Positions 12,501 through 27,500 are shown, counted from the stretch's first letter. The stretch: 64,000 nucleotides of DNA from Vandiemenella viatica (GCA_031002005.1 JARYHS010011408.1:221009473-221073472), one strand, 5' to 3'. Numbers and translations are program-made. Notes: generated by a model from the sequence alone, not told the origin.

Positions 12501-15500
12501 ATTGCAAAGAGAACTATTACTGTACATTTTATTTTGGGAATAACAAGCAAAAGTTGTTTTTCATAATCTGCTTAATGATGTGCCAAATGTGTAAACTTCA
12601 TTTATTTTTACAGTGGTAATGGAGACGGGTTTTACAGCTCAGCATTTCAGTCACAACTGGAGGGAAATTCTCTTTACAATGCTAGCATGCCAAGAGGTAA
12701 TCCAAGACATTTCATAGTTGTTTATCCTTCTTCTTCCCTCCTTCCCCTTCTCTGTTGTATAAGGTAGACAGAAAATATAGGAAATACTATCAAATTATGG
12801 GTTTAAGAGACTGAAATGTTGCTTGTTACAACCCCCTTGCCCAGGATTTTCATTCTATGGAAAGACACTTGTACTCTTGGTGCTCAGTTTGATTATTGTT
12901 AAACTGCAGAGTAAGGAAACTGAGGAGAAGGGAGGATGTTGAGAAAATTATAGTTAAGAATGGAGAAGAAGTTACTGAGGATTTGAAAAAGACGGAGATT
13001 TTAAGAAACTGGTTTAGTGAGACTGTTATGAACTATGGTTTAAATCGGAGAATGAGCTTATCCACACAATTAGAAATAAACATACTAAAAAATTTGAAAT
13101 TCATCCTGAGGATAATATGAAGGAACTAAGATAGCTAAAAAAGCATAAAAGAGGTGGTGTAGATAATATTACAGATGTCTTCAAGACAGCAGGATGTGAC
13201 GCTGTACTTTTTCTTGAAACGATATTTGATTCTTAATACTTGCTGCTAACCAGAGTACTGGAAATGTGTGACAGTAGTATTGGCCCATAAAGGTGGGATA
13301 ACAAATAAGTACAAAAAGTACATGCCAATCAGTTTTTTGTAAGTGGTAGTGTGGACTCTTCAGAAATCCGACACATCGCTGGAAGATGGAGCCAGAGGCA
13401 GGCTCTGAAACATTGCCTCTTACTGACGTGCTATTCCGGAGGAAAGCTCGAGAAGAATTTACGCAACTGACTCAGCGAAAAAGCCTACATTCTTTCATCA
13501 TCAGCCTTTATGGGGAGGAGATGTATCACGGTGTCAAACAACTAGGTACACTGCGGGTGAAGAAAGCCACGTTGCTAAGTTCACTGGCCTTCCTCCAATG
13601 GTGTCGTGACCAGGAAGTAGTTCCTCGCTTCTCTGAAATTAAACATCACATAAAATCAACATCAGCAACCAGAATATTTCGTCGAGAAAGCCATGCCTTG
13701 GTTTGCGAGAGGAACGAGGCAGGAGTTGGATTACAACACAATGTCTCTTTTGACCTGCCACCTAGAATTGGTCAAGGAAGTGTCTCCACATGCCTGGGAG
13801 TGGGTTGATCGCTGCACTATGGCAGACAGTGCACTGTCACAATGGAGAGCTACCTCAAGGCAAATCAGGAAGTTTAGTCACCTGTCTAGCAGTGCTTAGA
13901 AATAAACATACTAAAAAATTGTGAGCAGACAAATTTCTCCTGACAAACTGACATCTATCTGACAGGCATGATACTGGACAGCAAAGCTGTGCTTTGATGT
14001 GGTTTACAATTTTTATCAACAAAAAGAAGTGTTCTTCACATCAAAATCATTAGTCAAGTGGAACAGGCTATCCATAAACTGCCAGCAGAATCAGCGGAAG
14101 AAGAAATTATGCTTGAAACCAGCTGTATCGTCTAGAAGGCTGAGCCCGATATGAAGAATATAGTGGCGGCAGATTGGAGAGCACTTAGGGAGTTATGGCA
14201 GAATGAAGACATAGTCATTCTGCCAGCATATAAAGGAAACTCTACCATCCCCATGGCAACAGAGGATTACAGACAGAAAATGTACACCATTTTGGAAGAT
14301 AAAGCATATGTTAGACTAACTCACGATCCAACATTGCCAACAGTCAGGAGGTCTATTTCATATTTGAAAACTTCAGATCTTCTGCCGGAAACAATTAGAA
14401 GACTTCAACCCAAAGCTCTGACACCTCCCTGGATATATGATTTTCCTAAAGTACATAAAGAGGAATTCCATTACAATATATAGTGAGTGCCATAGGCTCG
14501 CCTACATATTCTTTGGCAAAACATCTCACTGGGATGCTGAGTTCAACAGTGGGAAAATGTGCTCATCATGTGCGGAATTCAATGGATTTTATTGGTACAC
14601 TAAAAGAGTTTAGACTAGTACCTAATTAAATCATGGTCAGTTTTGATGCGGTGTCCCCTTTCGAGGTGTGAAAACCAAACTTTCTGATCTCAGCAGTAAC
14701 CGTGATTATGCCTTGGATAATTTTAGTCTGTGCTTTGCTTTGTAACAATAACTCAGCCACCACCTAATTTGATTAAACCCCCAAATTAGGAAAGGTAACA
14801 GATAATAAAAATCACAGTTAGTAAAATTCGCTGATAGATGATCACTGTATTCTTCAATTTTAAACAAGTCACAAAACTAAATTGGCATCAGAGTCTCCAA
14901 ATAAAATGTAAACGCAGGTATGATTAACACGATCGAGCCAGACCAAACCCTATTGTTCAAAATAAAACTTTTGTCACACACCCTGAAAATTTAACTTGTC
15001 TGCCAAGGAATGTTATTTAATTTACACCGTTGCGCCACATGGCATAAAATTCCACCTCAGAGCAGCATGGAGACACTGATGACTTGGAGCAGACCGGTCA
15101 TGAGGAAAACCTAGGGCTGCTGTATATAGAAAAACCCGTGGGAACACTACATTTTTCCTCTTCACATGAAAGCAGTCCTGTGATTTGATCAAATGTCGAC
15201 CTTAAAGCTTGAAGATTTCATCATGCATATGACCTTGGTAACATTTAAAAAGTGTTAATTTTGATCCTTATAAAAATTTCTGCAATTTCAATAGTTTGGC
15301 CGCACAAAAAACCCAAAAAAAAACAGTTTATCTAATTTCTTATTTCTCCACTTTTATTCACTTTGAATGAATTATTTTGAAGAGAGATGTATAAAACTTA
15401 ATTTTTATCCTTTGTTTGTTTCTAGTGTGTGAACTAAAGAAACTGTCATATGAGATTTAATCATAGTCAGTAATATTCTTTCATTATGGAGGTATGTGGT

Positions 15501-18500
15501 TCTAGCTTCTCTTTCAGTTTGTTACTAACAAACAATGCTTGGGCTCTGTAACTCACTGTATCTCATTAGGCAGTCCTCTGTCTCTCAAGTATTCATTTAG
15601 TTCTTTTAATTGTAGCTATATTTAACCCTCTCTTTTTTTATTCATGCTGCATGGATTCCACACGTGGGAGCATAATTTGTATTTTATTCCTAATTATTTG
15701 TATTACCATGTACCACAGTCATCATCAGGGTCAGCAGTATTGTTGGAAAAACTATATATGAAAAAATTGCATTAAAGATCTCATCATGAGTGTTAAGTGC
15801 AGAGCAGAAGTGCCAGGTTAAAGATGACCGAGACCTACTTTCTAACTTCTATGTGACTTCTTTGTCTTCCCAAAAATGAAGCTGTCAGAAAAGAAAATTT
15901 CATACTATACAGGAGACTGAAGTTTTAATTCTCAGGCAGTTCTAAACACACTTAGCTACATGAACTTCCAGCAGGCATTCTATACATGGCACAAGAATTT
16001 AGGTAGTCCCTTGCGCACTGAACAAAGCATTCTGAAATTTTATATTCAAAAAGTACAAATGAAAATGTGGTACTGAGAAAATGAATACCATTAATCACTG
16101 TTGTAACCTCAGCCTGTACCAAATATACCAGCCATCTGCATACTTTTGTGAGCCACCTGGTGATACAGAAGTTAATTGTTAATGGCCTCTGTAACTCACT
16201 GTGGTTCCTTTTTAAGGAGAGTCTACCTTCACAGCATTATTGCCAGCATGTATCAACATTATCAATATTTGTAATTGTATTTGTCATATTAGTAGTATTA
16301 TCAGAAGTAACATGTTCGTTCATCATCATCATTATCATTGGGGACCATCTCCAGTTTCCTGGGTGTGGTTTACAAGCCTTCCTATGTTTCTGTCTTGGTT
16401 GTTATAGACGATTGTCTTCCACTGTCTCCTATCCAGAAAAGTTTCTCTGTCCATAATATATTCCCAGTTCCAGCCTCTTCTCTCTATATCCTCCTGGATA
16501 TTTAGTTATCAGTTGAATTTAATAGTTAGCAATTTGTTCTTAAATTATCCATCCTGAATTGTTTCTTCATAAAATTCTGATACTGTCTGTATACAAAGCA
16601 TATATGCATGTAAAATAAGTTAAGAAATAAGGGTCCATTTTAAAATCTGGTACTAGGATAACACATAAATAGGAAAATAATTGTTTATCATCAAATTATT
16701 GCAAAATTTAATATTTTGCTGATAGCATCGCCATTTGTATTTCTTATTTCTAGTTACAATAAGTTATATTTTGTAACTGAACTGTTCATTTGTGGTTTAT
16801 TGATGTTTTCTTTTCAGTTGCCTTGAGATTTCTATAATTCTTGGTAATTAATGAAATTACCACAATATCACTTTCCTAAGTTGCTGTTTTATATTACAGA
16901 AGTTGCCTATGGAGCAGTGATTACTCTTAAAAATCACCGGACAGGTGGTGGCTATCTTCACTCTCACTGGCATTTGTATCCTGAAGGTATGGGAGCAAGA
17001 CAGCAACAGGCAAGTTTAGATTTTTCCCCACTTAAGATTTCTGGAGTAAGATAAGGAAACTAATAAAACTATTTTTCTTCAAAACTCCTTTTTTAAAAAT
17101 AAAATAAAATAAAAAGATAGCCACTCCCATTTCAGTTCATTGCACTATGTTTGAAATAACTTTCATATTCCTTGAAGAAAAAAATTGATTGGAAAGACAG
17201 AAAGAAAGAATGATTGTTGTTTTTGTAATGTAGACTGGGCTGGGAGTCTCTGGTAGATAGACGATGCACGTTTCGTTTAAACTTATTGGTAAACATGTGT
17301 ACTCCCACTTTCACTCACGAGTGTAGTGAAATACTTCGCCCACCAACCTATTTGAGCCAGAATGACAGGAAAGATAAGATTAGAGAAATAAGGTGCCACA
17401 ATGATTCTTATATGAATTCTTTTTTCCCTCGTACCATTAGGGATTGGAATGCACAACAAAGAGATTAGCTTTGGTGCTGAGCACCCTCTGCCACCCAAAA
17501 TTTTGTGAATTGCAGAGTATATATGTAGATTAGTTGTCAAAATTTATTATTCTTATATATAAAACAACAAAACTTTAGCTTCACAACCAGAGGGGTTTTT
17601 TGTCCCATAAAATATTTTTCCACTAGTAATAATACTGTCAATCTTAAATTTTATGTCCATCACATATTGCACCATTAGTAAAATTGGAGGAGGCTCACTG
17701 AAATTTCTAGCAAGAATGTGCTTGAGTCAATTTCTTGAGAAGTTGTCTACAAATTTTGAGTTTTGAAGGTGTGGGGAGAACATAAGCTTTTATTTGAACC
17801 AATATGCAACACAAATTGTTTGCAATATATAAATGAAAGATAAAAGACAACCAGTGGTCACCAAAATTGAAGGGAGGAGGGCTGTGACACCAAAAAACAC
17901 AAAACATTTTGGCCTATGGGTTTAGAACTTGATTACGTACATGAAAAAGATAAGATGCCAACCCATTCACTAGCCTATTATGTGGTTACTAAACTAAAAC
18001 CTCTGTCAAAATGCACTGCCTCAGCAGCTAGAAACAGCTCACACTTTTTCGAAATCATCTAGGAACTCGAAATTCAAGAAACAGATATACAGACATAGAC
18101 TTACTGACATTGCATTGCTATACACAAACATGCCTATGGAAGTGGCAGTAGCATTAGCCCACAACAGCTCAGAAGAATGGTTAAGCATGACTGAATTTGT
18201 CTTAAATCTATGTTCTCTTTTTTTTTTTTTTAAAAATATATGATGGGAAGTTTTATGTCCAGATGGTAGCAGCTGTCGTGGGATCACCATTTTCACTGAT
18301 ATAGCAGCCAACAGCTGGATACAAAATAGTTGGACAGCACACCACTAAAACTGTCTGTAACAGCATACCAATAACACCTTTGTTGTGTAGTCCCATACGT
18401 GGTACTCCCTCGAAGAGTTCCTTTATTATATAAGTAAAGCTCATCCTAAAATAAAATTTCCTATGGAAAAGGAGGAACACGATCTGTTTCTGTTAGGATG

Positions 18501-21500
18501 ACAAGAAGCTGCAGCAGTTTATATGAGCAGATATTTACATGCTGTCTTTCATCACCATCCACTGATAAAAAGAGGTGTTCCCATGGTCCAGTGCATCTAT
18601 GTTGCAAAAATGTGCAACACTGGAAGTTTGTGTACGGAGTTGAATGCACCACAATACATCTTTAGATCCAATGGATACCACAACCTTTTCATCAAAAAGT
18701 CCCTGCACATGGGATGGAGAGCAGCCAATGCTGCAAACAATGAAGCTTCCAATGAATCCATTGTTTATGAATGCAAAGTAGCAGCTCTTCTCTCCATAAA
18801 AGGTGTAACTGGTAGAATCGGCAAGCTGTTAATAAAGGTTAATTTTGAAACCTGGCTAAAAAGTGCATAGCAAGATTTGTAACTCTGAAGTCAGCGAAAA
18901 GAACAAACTACCCCTATAAAAGTCACCCAGGAATATGATATTCCATGCACATGCGGATGAGTTTATACTAGAGAGATGGGGACATATTTGGCATTATAAA
19001 TCGAAAAATGCAGAGAAATCATCCATTGCATGGTATGCAGCCATGCCATTGATTGCAAGAAAACTAAACTAATTTTGTGAGAAGACCAGTGGTGATTGTT
19101 GCCATGTGATGATCTTGTTAATAAAATGTCCACTTTTCCTGCTGACAGAAAAGTTCTAATGCGCAGGTTCAAAAGATAATTATGATTGCCATCCGCTGTG
19201 GGAAATAGCCAATAGGAAATTCTTAATACAGATTTGTCTCTAAAGGAAGTCTACAAATAACAGCCACTGATTTGGCATACAGTTCCACAACGGTTTATTT
19301 AAAATCACAAAATTGCCAGTCCAGTACCAGTCATGTAGGCTATTACAGATTGTGCTAAACAATGGACCTCGCTTCTGAAACTTGCAGGTTTACAATTAGG
19401 AAATGTCTACTTTAAACAACACACATATTTCATCGCCGACATAGACAGAGGCAATCAATCAGATCTACTGTCACTTGGTTTGTTTTCCACATATCACAAA
19501 CTAGTTTTGGATGGACGGTGGTCTACGTGGCTCTACCACTAATTTCTCTCCCAACCACGAGGTGCTTCTGCTCAGATAGTTTCAATATTACTGTTCATTA
19601 CTAACATGGCCACTTGCTTCTTGCACACTTGGGATATTTTGGTCAGTAAAATATACCTATAGAAGAAAATGTATGTAGCTGGAATTAGAGGCTAGTAAAA
19701 TTGGCGAAAATACCAGTCTGCAAAGTATCGATGATTCTCGGCACAAGATGAGAACTCGCCTGATTTGAACTTTTCACAATATTTAATTGATTGATGAGAA
19801 TTGTTGCAATAATTTGCATTTCTTATCACTTTGCTGTGAGTTGTGGCAATGTTGCCATGTGTCATCGTCAGCTACTGCCATTGCTTGTAGTGATGAGAGT
19901 CCACTGGTCTGGTCTTCATGAAGATCCCAATAGTTGTCATAGCTGTGGTAATGAAGGATGGAGTAGTTGTTCCAAGATGTTCGGGAACTGGTAGTAGATG
20001 GTACCACTGATCAACCCCAGCAGTTGTTGCTGCACATGTTGTTGTAGTTGGCTGTTGATCTGTCACCATTCCTAATTGCACTAGTGATGGATTATCGCTA
20101 GCTTACTGCACTAGTTGCCATGTAATGATACTGTCTATTGTCACCATAATCCATGTGGCTCCAGCACTAATTTCACTGCTGACCATGTGGTGCTTATGCA
20201 TACACAGACAGTTTCAATATAATTGTCTGTTCCTAACATTGATGCTTGCTTCTTTCATAAATCGGCCAATCATAGCTTCTCTTACTGTCACATGGGTCTA
20301 TCTAGCCAATTGTGTATTTCTTTCTCACTTATTTCACTAAGTCTCTATTGTTCGGGCTAGCACTTTCTCTGCCAGCCCGTCACCTGTACCAAAATAGTTC
20401 GGTTTCCTTACACTTGATTTACAGTGGCCAGAAGGATAAAAAAGGCATTAGAAATCTTTAAATGCCCGGAAAACATAATTGAGGGCAGTGGGCTTAGGCT
20501 TCATGACACATGGCACTTTCTGGTAATGATGAAATAAGTCAGGTGCTGTGCCCCACCAGTGGGTATAAAAGAGCAAACAGTACTGTTGGATGATGCAGTT
20601 CTGCCCAGAAAGAAAACCGTGAAGACTGCAAAATGACATCTGAAAGGTCTGCTTTTTACGCAATAATATGGCATTACCTGGTTAGCCAATTTTTGTCAGT
20701 ATCATCTGTTGGAGAAAAGTTTGTTGTTGCCAGTTTGCTTTCCTTGCATAACATCTGTAAATCAGACCAAGGAAGTTGTCTGTGCATTGGAAAAGTGATG
20801 TGATCCTAATGAATCTAGTAGAGCCCTCCTTACAACCAAAATGCAAGGTCGAGAGAAATGAATACAATATCAATGGCTGATTTGTGTCCCATTGGTCAGT
20901 GAACCTTTCATTTAAAAATAACCAGGTTAATCTCTTCTACCACTACTATAACATTCCCATACTTTTTTTATGGAAAGATACAGTTTTGTCTGATTCAATA
21001 TGTTTGATTGGCAGCAGTAACAATTGTGGAAACAGTGGGGTTGAAAAGGAATGAGGACAGCAACAATTATTTTTAAAAAAAAAAGAACGAAACCACAGTT
21101 TCCAATGCAGTGTAATCTTCAGCAGTGTCCAGCCAGATGGTGTTATGGAAACACAATGTTTTAACAGCTGGCCATGCTGTCTTCATGAGGTCTCAGACGG
21201 CTTCCAGTTGTTGTAAGCTTCCCGTTTGACACCTGATGAATATAGCAAATTCAGCTGTCAAAATGTGTTTTCCCAGCACCATCTGGCTGGTCACATATGA
21301 AGATTACATGCCAACAATATGCTGGCAAAGACTCCACTCACATTTTTCAATGTTATGTGTAGCCCTCAGTGGTGTAGAAGAGGAGAGAGAAATGTGGCAA
21401 GGATGATAGCCATGCATGTGCTGTGTTTCATTGCATGTGGGCTAGTTTTTTCTTTCTCAGTATTAGAATGAAGACTGTAAGACCTGGAGTTTTGAAGATT

Positions 21501-24500
21501 TATCCACCATTAGGACTTGAATTCTCTTCTGCTTACAAACCTTTGGCCACCTTCCTCTGCAACCCTAATGAGGGGGCCCAAGAAGGATATACCAGACAGG
21601 TCAGCAGTACCATTGTCTTTGAATAAATATTACTCCTTTATCACTCACCTTTTGTAATAGGCCAAGCCAAGCTTCACAAACAAGGTCTTGTGAAGTTGTT
21701 GAACAATAATTTTATAAATAATTCCATCAAAAAAAACTTGTCTGCCAATCTTGGGATCTATAAGACCTTGTTTTGTGGCACAGAAATTTTGTACACTTAT
21801 TTGCAGAATGCTTCATCCCCATACTTAATCAAATAGATGAACTTACTGAATGATTGCGTAGACTTCCTCGGTCATTGTCCATGTTGTCTTGGTTTTTCAG
21901 GTGGAACTGCATCAATTTCTACAGGGTGTTTGGTATACCCCTGGTGTCTACAATTTCTCCCTTTTGTCTTTTACCCTTACAAGCAGGCCAGAATCTTTGT
22001 AGGTACTCTATATACTGGATGGATGTTTTTCTTTTTTAAAAGTCAACCATTCTTATCTGTTACCCCCTCAATGAAGAATAACACTGCCATGGGTTTGTCC
22101 ATTGGCCTGCTGATCTCTTCTTCCAGTGATGAACTTATTGTCTGCTAATACTTATTTTTAAAAAATATTATCACTGTGAGAACGTAGTCTTTCCTGGCAT
22201 ACAGCTACTAAAATTTTTTCTTGGTTTTTCAGCCGAATAAGTTCAGCCATGCACAATGTTCCAACAGCTACCTTTGCATTTTTCATCACGTGATGTGGTA
22301 GGTCGAAGTGGTACTGCACAACATGTCAAGGATTTTTTAAATAATTCCATCAAAAAACACCTGTTTTGGTGAATTTTATTTTATTCCCCAGATGTGTTTC
22401 ACCCTTGTGCTGTAGGGCATCATCAGTGGAGTTATAGTGTACGGTGTATGGAACACATGTGTAAATCAGCAGAAAATGTTCACTATAACAGCAAGTGCAG
22501 CTTGTGAACAACTGGTGAAATAATGTTAAACTGGAACTTCAATTAACAGCGCTAGAAAAGTGTATGAAATGCTGTTTTAGACTGGCATGTGAGGATTACC
22601 ACTATATCTCTACTGTTGATGTCCTACACCACAAGGGTGAAATGCGTCTGGGGAATAAAATAAAATTCACTAAAACAGTTTTTTTGATGGAATTATTTAT
22701 AAAATTATTGTTCAACAACTGTGGAAATATGGCCTATTACCAGATTAATAATGTCAAGGATTATCAGTGATGAGTTGTTGTAATAAACATTTTGACCTAT
22801 CACTTCAGCCGATGAAGACAGCAAAGGTAGCAGTGAAAACATTGTGGATACCAGAACTTATCTGGCTGAATACCCAAGAAGAATCTTTAGAATATTATCA
22901 CTCTTTACAAAATTGCACATAACTTGAAAATTACTAATTGAAATATGATTTTTACAAATATTTTGCAGTATCTGCTTGCTTTTTGCAGTCAGCATCATCT
23001 GGGCATTTGTATTTGCACTCAGGAAAAAGAACTTATACATGGTATAAATATTTTAACACCAGTTGTTTGTTGTTTTATTCATTTTATTCTCTCTTAATGC
23101 AGCGAATAATACTATTTCTGTCCTCAAACTATAATGAAGTGCATACATAAAGAAATTACTTTTCACCTGATCCTAAACGTTTCTATGTGAAGTTCTTGTT
23201 GGAGACTGTGCAATGCTTAGCTTCCATTAGTTAACTATTTTATGAATGGGGTTCACAGTTTTATAAAGTTTTGAACATGTCAAAAATGAATAGTGGCGCA
23301 AAAAATAATTTGTGTTTTCTTCTAATAAATTTTTAAGTAATTTAACTATCATATTGACTTGTGTGTAATCTTTGGTCATGATTGTACAAAGAATCTCATG
23401 TGCAGATTTGTTCATGTTAAGAACAACCATCATTTTTCCATCTTGTGCTCATCCACATAGTCATAAGTGAGACCATAAGTTTTGAAACTATGAAAACCCC
23501 ATTAAAATAAATTTGGTAGTTTTTGTGAGATACCATTTCAAATATCAATTTGTATCATAGAAAAAAATTACTGTAAAAATTTAAGATTAATTTTAGAAAG
23601 TTCTTCTATACTGGTTTAATACATGTATGTGGTTATTGTTAGAATGAATCTGATTGTAAGTTTATAATCTGTGGTTATTTTCAATCAATATGTATATATT
23701 TAACAGGTAACAACGTACACACATAAAGATGATAATAATCATTTTAGGATAAAAAAATACAATGCTGAATATAATGAAGATAGTGATGTGGAACTAGTAA
23801 AGCATGGAGATCTAATTAGACTGGAACACATTACAACACACCGTAATATCCATTCTCACAGGGAACCAGCTCCTATTTCAAAGAAACATTTGCAGGTTAC
23901 TGGATATGGAGAGGTAAGTTAAGAAGTGATTATTTCAATTCTTTCATCACAGTTTTCTTGTTGCAGTGGCAGTGTTATTAAAATCATTTAACTGTTGTAA
24001 CTTTAATTTTAAATTAGATATGTTCACCTTGATCCCACGTCAGAATAGTATGGGATGTGCAACAGTGCTTATCTTCCCCAAAATACTTACAATTTCCACT
24101 TCTAAGTATTAATGCTTATCATCTCAAGTCATTCACTAATTTTGAATACAATTTACAAATACTCATGTTAATTGCTACATTTATTCAAAGTTTCAAAAAA
24201 TAAAATAAAATTCTTTTATTGAAAAAAAATATACTTTATATCAGTGATTGTAACTTTGTACTCTTCCCTTCCTTAACCCAGGGAATATGTTATTTTCTTA
24301 ATCCTTTTCGCTTAAAAATTATAAGAAGAAATTTCTTTCATACAGTAAAATGAGCTCTGAAGTAAAATGAGCTATGAAGTAAAATCTCTTTCATCTCAGA
24401 CTTAAATTTTTCAGAATTTTGAAAATTAGTAGGACACTGCGCAAAGAAGTAAGAGAATTTTACGTTTCTGCTACAATTGGGAGCGATTTGCAATCTTGGT

Positions 24501-27500
24501 GTATGTTATATTTATTTGTAATATTATAACTATTTGTATCAGTACTAGGATGGAAGTGTTCAGGATTTTCTACAACCAAAGATAGTAGGGAATATATACA
24601 GGGTGTCCAGGAATGAAAGAATAATCCTGCAATTGCGGATAAGTCACATCATGTTTCTGAAAAAAAAAAAAAAATCTCGAAAATGGTGAGACTTTTACTA
24701 AAATAAAATTTTGTCATATAGTAGGACATGATGTGACCTATTAGCGGTTGCAGGATTATCCTTTCACCCTGTATAGTTAGCTGACTTTGTAAATATACCT
24801 AAACATCTATATATCTGTACAATATCGTCTTTTTCTTTTTGCCAAAGCTCACCCTTGGTGTTTCTACCATTGGGTATCATGTTGACCAGTAGAAATGGAT
24901 GAGTGGCCTAGTAGGATTCTTGTTTGTCCACAGCTTTACCTTCAGAAGGTAGCTGTGGCATGTCATTGATCTAAAAGCAGTTACACTCAATGAAAAGGGA
25001 ATTAGCAGTTTCCTAGCTTTTCCCAGATGCAGCTGAGATTCTTTACTTTACAGCCATCCAGGTTTTGTAGGGTTTAGAGTACCAGTGGCTTCTTTAAAGC
25101 CACGCCTGATTTTATGATCTATTTTATTTGCTGTCTGTATGGCTGACCCCTTTACAGTCGACCATCCAGACAGTATTTTAGAACTTTCTTAAGCCACAGT
25201 TTTAGCTGGTAATTGTTAGGGCGCTAATGACCCCGTTGTCGACGCGCCCTAAAACAACAACAACAACAGCTGAGATTAATAGGGAAATTCTACTTTAGCC
25301 AAGGTGTCTTCATCATTTCCTTGTACCCAGACATGGATGGAGACCCACTGCAGACTTAATTCCATCCATTTAGATGGCATTTGCATTACATGGTTTGACT
25401 GAAGATAGTATCTGTGTTGGAGATAAGTGCAACTATAGCTGCATGGGAGTCAATGAGGAAGACAGCTTGTAACGTAATCTTAAAATTTTGTAACTGTGTT
25501 ACAAAGAACAGTGAGTTAAATTAAATATTGTTGTATATCAGTTTTAAAGTCATTTGTTTACATAATCCTAGTCGTAAATCAGATTTTTACAGTTTTGAGA
25601 AAGTATCTGAACAAGACAGTAGTTCCTATTGCATCACCCTGAGACAGCGTCTACTTTAGAAATTCATAATAAATCGGAGAAAATAGTTAGCAACTCCAAA
25701 TTTGTGCAGTAGTCATTTTGGAATATGTAGAATCATTTAAAGTAGATTTTACAGATATCAGAAAGTTATTTACGGGGTCGAAATTTATTTTGCATAATAT
25801 TTTCATTAAACTTTTGTTAAACCTGGTAGAAAGTAGTAATCAGGGAGTTATTGGTACCAAGTGAAAGAGCAGTCAATTAGAAGTAAAATAAAAGTTATTT
25901 CAGTTTCGTAGCTGTCAAATTGTAGAAGCTATGAACAATTTTTGGAATCTCAGAAAATAATTTTTTACGGCCAAACTATTGAGGCTAAATTTTTTTTTAT
26001 AAGGATCAAAATTAACAATATTTAATCAACATAGCTACTGTCAAATTTTTAGATATTTTAAGTCACTAAGGTCTTAAGTATGATGAAATTCACAAGTTTT
26101 AAGGATGACATTTGATCAGATCGTGGGACTGCTCTTATGTGAACAGGAAAAATGTAGAGTTTCTATGGGCTTTTCTATATATAGAAGCCCTAGGCGTTCC
26201 TCGTAGCCAGTCCATTTCAAGTCATCTGAGCGTAACCATGCTCTACGGCATGTCGTTTTGGCGCGTGACTATGATGTAAGGCACATGTAGAGGCTGGCCA
26301 GTCTTTGAAAATCACTTATAGCGTCTCCACGCTTCTCTGAGACACAATTTTATGCCCGTGGACAGACATTGTGACATAGTAGTAAATTAAAAGGTAAAAT
26401 GATTTATATATAAAAGAAAAGAATACAAAGATTAATATTGTTTGCCCAGAGAGGCTTTAAAAGGATATGCTCTCTGGAAAAAAAAGAAGTGAGGTGAGAA
26501 TTGTTGAGTAGAGAAGACAACGAAGAAAAAGATGGATTTGGTAGCAGCTTGAAGTTGAAATTTGAGAGAGATCTTGAGTAGAAAGGCGAACCTGCAAATC
26601 TTCGGAATATAGGGACAGGCGCGATCATTATTGGTATTAAGAGAACCGTTAAGCAAAGAAATGAGATCCATAAACTGTAAAAGTACATAACAAAAAACAA
26701 CAGTCTACAAATTATATTTATATATTTATTTAATTATAAAGATCTGCTTGCCGTCACATCATTTATATGCGACATGGCGACCGTGACAGGACTTTGTTTT
26801 TGTGATTGTTCATTTGTTATTGTTCATTTGTTATGTTTTTTTTAATGTAAAATTGATGTTCATTTAGAGTAAGCAAAGCTTGTTAATATTTTGTACAAAA
26901 ACTTTAAAACCTCAATACCAATAACGACGTTGCCATTGAGAAAATTTTCCCCATTTTATTGTTCATTTATAAGCAACAAAAAAATGAGGAATATTTTGGG
27001 AGGGGTTGTGACATAGTAGTAAATTAAAAGGTAAAATTATTTATATATAAAAGAAAAGAATACAAAGATTAATATTGTTTGCCCAGAGAGGCTTTAAAAG
27101 GATATGCTCTCTGGAAAAAAAAGAAGTGAGGTGAGAATTGTTGAGTAGAGAAGACAACGAAGAAAAAGATGGATTTGGTAGCAGCTTGAAGTTGAAATTG
27201 AGAGAGATCTTGAGTAGAAAGGCGAACCTGCAAATCTTCGGAATATAGGGACAGGCGCGATCATTATTGGTATTAAGAGAACCGTTAAACAAAGAAATGA
27301 GATCAATAAACTGTAAAAGTACATAACAAAAAACAACAGTCTACAAATTATATTTATATATTTATTTAATTATAAAGATCTGCTTGCCGTCACATCATTT
27401 ATATGCGACATGCATTTTGAATTTTCGGTTATCATCTTCCATGCATTAGTGAGTTTTATTTTGAACAATGGGGTTTGGTCTGGCTCGATCGTGTTAATCT

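Larger units (their letters stand above)
22334..22728. repeat. Foldback repeat with a hammerhead-like motif in each arm
   Basis: Left arm 22334-22433 and right arm 22607-22706 are inverted copies sharing AATTCCATCAAAAAA, GAATTTTATTTTATTCCCCAGA and CACCCTTGTG. About 170 bp lie between them. Each arm contains a ribozyme-like fold on the outward-reading strand (see 22386-22431 and 22608-22653). No coding frame. Confidence 0.8.
26370..27410 (+). mobile_element. TRIM: terminal-repeat retrotransposon in miniature
   Basis: Two direct repeats of 405 and 404 bp (26370-26774, 27007-27410), each TGTGACATAG...TATGCGACA, enclose only 232 bp. The first base after the 5' LTR starts TGGCGACCGTGACAGGAC, a primer site matching the expected 3' end of an insect tRNA-Arg (GACCGUG acceptor stem) at nearly all positions. 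The 3' LTR is preceded by the purine tract GGGAGGGG. No coding frame exists, so it would need proteins from another LTR element. The LTRs differ at about four positions, so it is young. The flanks GACAT and TGCAT are not a clean target duplication. Confidence 0.9.

Noticed and set aside
16148..16456. 102-codon hydrophobic frame
   Set aside because: Hydrophobicity comes from T-rich DNA and an ATC microsatellite; not protein-like.
16851..17054. 67-codon ORF covering the MIR exon
   Set aside because: Only 16900-17009 is exon; the flanking codons are intron on both sides.
26404..26700. Duplicate antisense frames of about 80-98 codons in the TRIM LTRs
   Set aside because: They arise from the purine-rich LTR text and exist twice because the LTR does; no motif.
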